A stretch of DNA of 58,029 bases from an uncultured Anaerotignum sp. (lineage in GTDB: Bacteria > Bacillota > Clostridia > Lachnospirales > Anaerotignaceae), in assembly GCA_910578425.1 (NCBI GenBank), contig CAJTQX010000014.1:1-58029 (forward strand), written 5' to 3'. The notes under the pieces were generated by a model. That model had not been told where the DNA came from and ran no database searches. It was given only the letters and a program-made list of their open reading frames with translations. The first letter of the stretch is position 1; each line of letters begins with the position of its first letter. Below, in pieces: positions 52,571-58,029 of the stretch. Both the position numbers and the translations under genes were made by a program.

Positions 52571-53323
52571 TTATTCGCTCAATGCGGCCTGCACCACCCA
52601 GCGGGTCGCGTATCCCCTGCCGGTACAGGTCGAAAGTGTCAGGATATGGCTGTCCGCATCCAGCGCAGCCCCTGCATCATCAGCAGAGCGCGCTGATACA
52701 AAATCAATCAGCTTCTGCTGAAGACCCTTTTCTTCAATATTCCTCTCGTATACAATTTCCTGCACGCCAACCTCATATGCCGCAAAAACATCATATTTCC
52801 GCACACCTGCATCCGTTACAATATATATCGTCGGATGTTCCCGCAGATACTCTCCATCAGCGTATTGATGCAGGCCGCCAAACATCGAGCCATCCCTCAT
52901 CTGGTGCCCGTACAGCATACTGTGAAAACCGCTGAAATCAGGCAAATCCCGATATTCCATAAATACCGCGCCGACAGAACTTTTTTCCTTCTTCCATGTG
53001 TGATTCAGATAATAGTCATTATCCGTTGTCTGCAAAATGGGATAATATACTTCCGTATCGGGTATGGCAATCCAGCCGACAACCTCGTCATTGACCTCCC
53101 GCAGTGCCGCCAAATCCAGCCCCGCCAGCATCGCGTCATATGCGTCCGTTTCCTCAGGCGGAAGCTCCGCAGAAACCTGCCCTCCCTGCGCAATCTCCGC
53201 CGCCTCTCCATAGTCCTTCGCGCCCTTACGGTAATCCAGCAGCTTTGAAACGATGATACCCGCCGAAGTCAGCATAACCGTAATCAGCAGTATCCTCACC
53301 AGCAGTACCGCCTTTTTTCCCAT
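52571..53323 (-). CDS. srtB: Class B sortase
   Basis: A 250-residue membrane-anchored transpeptidase. An N-terminal helix (about residues 4-26, AVLLVRILLITVMLTSAGII) is followed by the catalytic domain. The His is in LYGHQM, the Cys in TLSTCTG and the Arg in YATRWVV, the set expected for SrtB. AGGAGG lies about ten bases before the ATG at 53323; an earlier ATG at 53332 is too close to it. It stands 112 bases after the surface protein gene on the same strand, so that protein is its probable substrate. Confidence 0.92.
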   Translation of the reverse strand: MGKKAVLLVRILLITVMLTSAGIIVSKLLDYRKGAKDYGEAAEIAQGGQVSAELPPEETDAYDAMLAGLDLAALREVNDEVVGWIAIPDTEVYYPILQTTDNDYYLNHTWKKEKSSVGAVFMEYRDLPDFSGFHSMLYGHQMRDGSMFGGLHQYADGEYLREHPTIYIVTDAGVRKYDVFAAYEVGVQEIVYERNIEEKGLQQKLIDFVSARSADDAGAALDADSHILTLSTCTGRGYATRWVVQAALSE

Positions 53324-53435
53324 TCCACTCATTCCTCCTCTGAAAGATGGACCGGAACCCAGGGATTCCGGCCCGTTTGCCTGTAAGCGGATACGTTTCC
53401 TTCCGCTCATGCAGGGCTTTGTTTACATGATTTCT

Positions 53436-56400
53436 TTAGTTGCTTTTTCTGAGCTTCGCAAGAAGCACTCCGCAGATGCCGAAAATCGCCATAGCAAGCG
53501 GGAATACCGGTGCGTCGCCTGTTCTGGGAACATCACCCAAAGGAACTTCGGGATCTCCAATTTCTATTTCCTCAGATACATCCGAAAGGGGTACAGCCTC
53601 TTCCGGAATTTCAACTTCAGGCGTCTCAGCCAGAGGAACTTCCGGCTCGGGAACGTCTACATCGGGATCCTTTTTCGGTCTGTCGGGTCTGTCAGGCGTG
53701 TTCGGCGTCTCGGGTTCTTTCGGTTTTTCAGGCTTTGTGTATGTGTTTTCAAAAGCAATGCCCGGCAGTTCTTCCGAACCATACACGGGATTTCCTTCTC
53801 CATCATACTTCACATTGCCATTTTCGTCAAGTTCCGCTTTATAGAACTTCGGCTCTCCAGCGGTAAGCTCGGAGTGTTTAATGGTATATTCCACCCCGCC
53901 AACGTTTACAATTTCCTCTGTAATCTTTTCTGTAACCTCAATTACGACTACATACACATTTCCATCGTAAATAACCGTTGTTTCGCTGTTCGGAGCGTTG
54001 CCGCTGTTTTTCTCGCTCACAAGGAATGTATATTTCCCCGGCTCCTTGAAATCGGGCAGTTTGATGTTTACTTTGCCGTCTGCGTCATTCTTTACGCTGC
54101 CAAGCTCGTTGCCGCTTACATCGCCCAAAATGAACTCAAACTCGCCGTCCTGCAGCTCGCGGTCAGGAGTATCCTCCGGCGCGTTTTCGTCTTTTTCCAG
54201 CGTCTTATCCATTTCAAAGTCTTTGGAAACTTCATCCGGCGTTTCATCAAATTCTTTCTGTTCCACGCCAATTGTCAGAATGCCGTTGTTTGCAATGCCG
54301 CCGCCATGAACAGAAGATTCGTTGCCGCTGATAATCAGATAACCGCTGAGCGCATTGTTCATTACCTCCAAAGCCTTCTGGACTGCTGCATCATCGGGAT
54401 TCGATGTCAGCCCAAGAAGCCTGTTGGCATAGATAACCTTGCCTTCCTCATCGTACTCAACCTTATCAGAAACAATCTCGCCGTTTTCATAGTAGAATCT
54501 GTAACCTTCCCAGGAAGTGTCACCGTCAAACAGTGTCTTGTTACCAATGAGGATGCCGCCCATATTGCCGTCTGTATCCATATCGCTGGCAGTAAAAATA
54601 TCCTGAGCAAGCTTCTTGAATTCCTCGTTGTCCTTCCAAAGGTTATTCCCATCAATTTTTGTCCCATTTCCATTGTGGCCTAACGTAACCGCATTTCCAA
54701 GGCTCTCATTGTCAAAGAAAATCATGCCATTCTTAGTAAATACAAGAGTTCTGCCATGGACGCAAGCAGCAAGTCCGCCGCCAAGACCCTGCGCGATGTT
54801 CGCCGTAACAATAGCGTTCTGGATATTCAGCGTACCCTCGTTATTCACATAGATACCGCCGCCGCCAAGGTCATTCTTTGTCAAAGTTTTATTGCCAGTG
54901 ATTTTTCCGGCAGTGATGGTATTATTTTTGCTGGCGTCTCCAAACCTGCTGTTGATAAAGATACCGCCGCCTTCGCCATACAGTGCCGTATTGCCCGATA
55001 CCTCGCCGCCTGTCATGGTAAACAAAGCGCCATCGCCAGGTTTAGCATCTTTATTACGGGTATGGATAAAGATACCGCCGCCTGCACCAGCTTTGTTATT
55101 GGAAATTACGCCGTTTCCAGACAGTTCAAACCTGCCATCTGTACCAACAACATATACACCGCCGCCAAGACCGTCAACCTTAGTGCTGCCGCCGATTTCA
55201 TAGCCGCCTATTCCATCATCTGCCTTATTGCCATGAATTTTCCCGCCAGTCATGATAAAAACGGATTCATCCACAGCTACACCGCCGCCGTTGCCGCTTT
55301 TACCGCCAAATTGGCCGTATTTGGAATTTTGGCCATTGTGGTCTTCTGCTTTGCCATTAAAAATAGCTTCATTCCCTGCAACCAGGCCGCCGTCCATGAT
55401 AAGCGTGCCGCCGTTTTTCACACTGATGCCGCCGCCGTTCAGCTTCGTGCTGTTGTTCACGATTGCCGCACCGTCGCTGATTTCAGCTTTGCCGCCGTTA
55501 ATGATAACGCCGGAGTTTGTCATGTCAGCAATCACGCCGCCGGACATTTCAAACGCGCCGTCTTTCTCTACCTTAACGCCTGTCACACTGCTGTTTGCAC
55601 CAACGCCATTTTTGATAATGCCGCCGAACAGGTTCAGCTGGCCGCCCGCTACCACATTGAAAATCACGTTTACGGCTTTTTCAGTTGTGATAACGCCAAC
55701 ATCTGTCAGCACTTTGTCTACAACTTCCTTTGTTTCCTTGACACTTCCATCTTCATTCACCCAATTTTTCAGGGTTTCCTGAAGCGCGTCTTTCTGCTCT
55801 GCCGCAACGTTGTCTGTTTCAGGCTTATCTGCGGCCTTATTTTCGCCGGTCTGTTCCTCCTTAGCAGTAACTACGTTGCTGCTGTTTTTGTGTTCAGACC
55901 TGCCGGAGTTGCCAGAGTTGCTGGAATTATTGGAATTACTGGAATTACTGGAGCTGCTGGAAGACGCACTGCTCTGGCTGCCGCTGCTCTGACTGTCATT
56001 GCTGTCCGTCGTTTCCTTGTCATAAACAGAAAGGCTGCCTTTAACCTGGAACATTGCATCGCCCTCTCCGGTAAAAGTAAGCTCTTTTCCGTCAAGAACC
56101 AGCTTGATGTTCGCTCCCTCAGGAATAACGATTGTTTTGTCTATTGCAAAATCCTTTGTCAGGGTAATCGTTACTTCCTCACCCTTTTTCGCAGCCGCAT
56201 CGATAGCCTTTTGCAATGCATCTGCCGAATCTATCGTGCCATCGCTTTCTTCCGTTCCCACCAATAGCAGCGCAGGGTTTTCAAACTCCGCAATTGCCGT
56301 TGTAACTTCGTTTATCTGCTCTTCCGACACATTAAGAGGAGGAAATTCAGATTCAGTTGTTTCGTCTGTATCCTGCTCCTGCTCTGTCTCCGGCTGTGCT

Positions 56401-57044
56401 TCTTCCTCTGCCGGCTGCTCCTGTTCAGGCTCTGCCGGTTTCTCAGCAGTCTGATCCTGTTCAGGTGTTTCCTGCTTCGTTTCTTCCGGTCCAGCAGTTA
56501 CCACTTTGTCTGTTTCCTCACTGTTGGAAACAGGCGTTTCGTCAGCTTTGGGCTGCTGTTCCTCTGTATTCGAAGCATTTGTTTTTTCCGCGTCTGCATT
56601 GTTTCCAGCAGATGCGTCTGTCCCGTTGCTTTCGGAACAGGAAACCTGCGAAGAGTCAGCCGCGCTGTTGTCAGGCGCGCCGCTCTGTTCTGCTTTGCTG
56701 TCGGAACCGCTTTCACTGGAACTGACGGAACCGCTTTCGCTGGAACTGCTGGAATCGCTTTCGCTGGAACTGTCGGAACCGCTTTCGCTGGAACTGTCGG
56801 AACTGCTTTCACTGGAACCGCCGGAACTGCTTTCGCTGGAACTGCCGGAACCGTTATCGCCGGAACCGCCGGAACTGCTTTCGCTGGACGTGGTTGCTCC
56901 AGCCACTCCACCGTCAGCACCATCATTTGCAAATGCAGTCGTGCCCAGGGCAAGACTCATGCACAGTGACAGCACAATGACCTTTGTGAAGAAGGCAGAA
57001 GCGATGCCGAGCCCACGCCTGCTCTTTTTCATTAAATTTTTCAT
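53436..57044 (-). CDS. Large sortase-anchored surface protein, VPRTG type
   Basis: A 1202-residue secreted wall protein. In order: signal peptide (1-39); Ser/Gly/Glu-rich repeat stalk (about 50-115); acidic Pro/Glu/Gln-rich region to about 230; a Ser/Asn-rich stretch near 355-380; a right-handed beta-helix of GGGIxVxNGGTLxMxGG-like units (about 480-800) as in Pmp-type adhesins; a FctA-like pilin domain with an isopeptide-type ENTYTKPE end (about 935-1095); a Pro-rich spacer; and the sorting signal VPRTGD (about 1172) with a hydrophobic segment and basic tail. AAAGGAAG precedes the ATG. Two c-di-GMP-I aptamers precede the gene. It is probably an adhesin. Confidence 0.9.
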   Translation of the reverse strand: MKNLMKKSRRGLGIASAFFTKVIVLSLCMSLALGTTAFANDGADGGVAGATTSSESSSGGSGDNGSGSSSESSSGGSSESSSDSSSESGSDSSSESDSSSSSESGSVSSSESGSDSKAEQSGAPDNSAADSSQVSCSESNGTDASAGNNADAEKTNASNTEEQQPKADETPVSNSEETDKVVTAGPEETKQETPEQDQTAEKPAEPEQEQPAEEEAQPETEQEQDTDETTESEFPPLNVSEEQINEVTTAIAEFENPALLLVGTEESDGTIDSADALQKAIDAAAKKGEEVTITLTKDFAIDKTIVIPEGANIKLVLDGKELTFTGEGDAMFQVKGSLSVYDKETTDSNDSQSSGSQSSASSSSSSNSSNSNNSSNSGNSGRSEHKNSSNVVTAKEEQTGENKAADKPETDNVAAEQKDALQETLKNWVNEDGSVKETKEVVDKVLTDVGVITTEKAVNVIFNVVAGGQLNLFGGIIKNGVGANSSVTGVKVEKDGAFEMSGGVIADMTNSGVIINGGKAEISDGAAIVNNSTKLNGGGISVKNGGTLIMDGGLVAGNEAIFNGKAEDHNGQNSKYGQFGGKSGNGGGVAVDESVFIMTGGKIHGNKADDGIGGYEIGGSTKVDGLGGGVYVVGTDGRFELSGNGVISNNKAGAGGGIFIHTRNKDAKPGDGALFTMTGGEVSGNTALYGEGGGIFINSRFGDASKNNTITAGKITGNKTLTKNDLGGGGIYVNNEGTLNIQNAIVTANIAQGLGGGLAACVHGRTLVFTKNGMIFFDNESLGNAVTLGHNGNGTKIDGNNLWKDNEEFKKLAQDIFTASDMDTDGNMGGILIGNKTLFDGDTSWEGYRFYYENGEIVSDKVEYDEEGKVIYANRLLGLTSNPDDAAVQKALEVMNNALSGYLIISGNESSVHGGGIANNGILTIGVEQKEFDETPDEVSKDFEMDKTLEKDENAPEDTPDRELQDGEFEFILGDVSGNELGSVKNDADGKVNIKLPDFKEPGKYTFLVSEKNSGNAPNSETTVIYDGNVYVVVIEVTEKITEEIVNVGGVEYTIKHSELTAGEPKFYKAELDENGNVKYDGEGNPVYGSEELPGIAFENTYTKPEKPKEPETPNTPDRPDRPKKDPDVDVPEPEVPLAETPEVEIPEEAVPLSDVSEEIEIGDPEVPLGDVPRTGDAPVFPLAMAIFGICGVLLAKLRKSN
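56710..56888. repeat. 24-bp tandem repeat in the surface protein gene
   Basis: About seven and a half head-to-tail units of 24 bases, most starting CTTTCGCTGGAACTG on the plus strand. They encode the Ser/Glu/Gly stalk in eight-residue steps, so changes in copy number keep the reading frame. Confidence 0.85.
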
Positions 57045-57057
57045 AGGATTACTTCCT

Positions 57058-57085
57058 TTCTTTGCTCATCCTCGGACGCAAAGAA
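57058..57085 (-). promoter_or_regulatory. Candidate expression platform of the riboswitch
   Basis: On the reverse strand TTCTTTGC and GCAAAGAA form a hairpin just before AGGAAG and the start codon. The same CTTTGCGTC could instead pair with the GACGCAAAG of the adjoining aptamer, and AGGAT/ATCCT brackets the ribosome site. This suggests translational control; the direction of the switch cannot be told. Confidence 0.5.
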
Positions 57086-57167
57086 TCCGGTAGCCGAACG
57101 AGCGTAGCGCGTAAACACGCCTTAGCCTCTGGCTTTGCGTCTCAACGTTTCCGTTGGTTTGCCGGAT
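57085..57167 (-). ncRNA. Cyclic di-GMP-I (GEMM) riboswitch, aptamer B
   Basis: Downstream aptamer. Closing stem ATCCGG/CCGGAT; then GGCAAACCAACGGAAACG, the GACGCAAAGCCA core and the second hairpin with a CTCGTTCGGCTA receptor side. The core differs from aptamer A at one base (GAGACGC instead of GGGACGC). Confidence 0.88.
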
Positions 57168-57321
57168 CGCAGCCGAACGAGCGTAGTGCGGAAAACCGCA
57201 CCCCAGCCTCTGGCTTTGCGTCCCATTGTTTCCAATGGTTTGCCGGCGTTCCATTTCCCATCCCATTGCCAGGAACGCATCTGACAATGGGCGGTCCCCA
57301 TGGTGGAATCGCCTCTTCCAT
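57142..57321 (-). CDS. Possible upstream ORF running through the aptamers
   Basis: A 59-codon frame starts at 57321 (MEEAIPPWGPPIVRC..) with a perfect AAAGGAGG eight bases upstream and ends inside aptamer B. The sequence matches nothing I know. Translation would disturb aptamer folding, so it is either a regulatory leader peptide or chance. Confidence 0.35.
   Translation of the reverse strand: MEEAIPPWGPPIVRCVPGNGMGNGTPANHWKQWDAKPEAGVRFSALRSFGCDPANQRKR
57168..57248 (-). ncRNA. Cyclic di-GMP-I (GEMM) riboswitch, aptamer A
   Basis: Upstream aptamer: GGCAAACCATTGGAAACAAT, GGGACGCAAAGCCAGAGG, then a GTGCGGTTTTCCGCAC hairpin and the CTCGTTCGGCTGCG side. The conserved GEMM core with a GAAA-type loop in P2 is intact. 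It is directly followed by aptamer B, about 80 bases per unit. Confidence 0.92.
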
Positions 57322-57770
57322 ACAGCTTCCTCCTTTCACAAAGGCAGCCCTATGAATGCGCTGTAAGCAGCTATTTCCCCTTGTCTATGGAAGACTCACG
57401 CAGAAATTTATCCAGCAGGTCAAAATTCGGCCTGCCCGCCGGCTTTTACTGCATCCTGAAAACGCGCATATCTGCCCAAAATCGGTGTTTTCTTTCCATA
57501 ACATATCACTCGTCAGTATTATTTGTGCCGTATCCAATTCGCGCACGCCGCCAACATGATTTCGGCGCACAGCTTTTATCGGATATATCTCAATGCCTGC
57601 CACCTCCCTGTCCGCAGATACTTTCCTCGTGATAAAAAATCATAAAATAATTTTGGAGCTATTCCAAAAGCCTTAAAATTCCATTTGCACTGATCGCATT
57701 ATCCTCTATAAAGCCCATGCGTTTTGAAAATCTCAGAAAATTTCTTCCTGTCCCTACTTTGCTTTGAACC
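57322..57770. other. Leader or intergenic region without a firm gene
   Basis: It should hold the promoter of the riboswitch operon on the reverse strand, but no good boxes were found. A 72-codon reverse frame from a GTG near 57603 (VAGIEIYPIKAVRRN..) has GGGAGG just upstream; I do not recognise it and do not call it. Confidence 0.4.
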
Positions 57771-57795
57771 TGTGCATTATAATATATAATGCACA
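57771..57795. promoter_or_regulatory. Palindrome, possible operator
   Basis: Perfect arms TGTGCATTATA and TATAATGCACA around three bases. A -10-like TATAAT lies inside, so a bound protein would block a promoter. Confidence 0.5.
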
Positions 57796-57818
57796 ACAAA
57801 TTGCAGCATAAATCTGCC

Positions 57819-57833
57819 AAAAAGTGTACTTTT
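57819..57833. promoter_or_regulatory. AAAAGTGTACTTTT palindrome
   Basis: The palindromic core AAAAGTGTACTTTT recurs in near-identical form (AAAAAGTACACTTTTT) at the centre of the hairpin at 57919-57960. Confidence 0.35.
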
Positions 57834-57918
57834 CGACATGGCTTTACTAAGTGATAAAATTTTCATAAAGTTTTTATAAAACTGTATATTCCAACTACTT
57901 AATTGCATATAAACACAA

Positions 57919-57960
57919 AAAAGAACTTATCAAAAAGTACACTTTTTGATAAGTTCTTTT
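57919..57960. terminator. Strong hairpin at the right edge
   Basis: A perfect 20-base stem (57919-57938 with 57941-57960) and a two-base loop, ending in TTTT. It may end a transcript from beyond the window or be a cruciform operator. Confidence 0.6.
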
Positions 57961-58029
57961 CCGAAATCTACAATACTAGAATAACACAAAATATAGTGCT
58001 TTACAAGATGGAATTGAAAAAATATGGTA

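Noticed and set aside
54756..56267. 503-residue open frame on the plus strand opposite the surface protein
   Set aside because: It is antisense to a repetitive, compositionally biased gene with full domain structure; no ribosome site or known motif.
56498..56953. 151-residue reverse frame of Ala-Val-Pro repeats
   Set aside because: Out-of-frame reading of the 24-bp tandem repeats in the surface protein gene.
1..58029. CRISPR arrays, tRNA and rRNA genes
   Set aside because: No regularly spaced direct repeats with unique spacers and no tRNA or rRNA sequence was recognised by eye.

Overview
The window looks like a chromosomal segment of an anaerobic, probably spore-forming, Gram-positive member of the Clostridia, most likely Lachnospirales. 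The reasons are: strong AGGAGG-type ribosome binding sites, two T-box leaders, a class III (oxygen-sensitive) ribonucleotide reductase nrdDG with NrdR, a YlmC/YmxH sporulation gene, a Cys/Gly-rich spore-coat-like peptide, a class B sortase, an EFR1 ferredoxin and MecA. GC content is near one half by eye. No rRNA, tRNA or CRISPR array was seen. The family-level placement is an inference.

Layout. 1-8150: Gly T-box and glyS, a DUF2461 gene, mecA (reverse), then an envelope membrane protein, a LysM protein and rho. 8400-13550: a degraded mobile element with a large serine recombinase, a nonsense-mutated small gene, a ribbon-helix-helix protein, an iteron-like region, a RepA-type helicase and a frameshifted DUF6076-like gene. 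13630-20470: a dipeptide-catabolism operon (dipeptide epimerase, DUF819 transporter, S15/CocE hydrolase, PepD) divergent from a TetR regulator. 20900-25350: nrdDG, two NrdR boxes, ymxH and nrdR. 25430-31930: an FMN-binding lipoprotein overlapping an MCP, then addA. 32100-39550: small hypothetical genes, a HipA-like kinase, a flavodoxin/ferredoxin protein, a polysaccharide deacetylase, a DUF3788 gene, and a vanZ-like gene broken by a homopolymer frameshift and a 162-bp MITE. 39550-42860: a TrpXYZ-type ABC transporter under a Trp T-box. 42940-49870: small genes, a Lon-like protease, and rimI, tsaB, tsaE plus a membrane propeller-like protein. 50100-57250: an M23 peptidase, a response-regulator diguanylate cyclase, sortase B and a 1202-aa VPRTG surface protein preceded by two tandem c-di-GMP-I riboswitches.

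The most interesting points are two. First, the right-hand block links making c-di-GMP (REC-GGDEF), sensing it (tandem GEMM-I aptamers) and anchoring a surface protein (sortase B with a VPRTG adhesin carrying a 24-bp coding tandem repeat). Second, a family of about 167-bp two-stem-loop intergenic elements occurs in three full copies, with two short forms that fuse the outer ends. A TA-flanked MITE family and a third family of GC-rich intergenic repeats also occur, so the segment is rich in small repeats.
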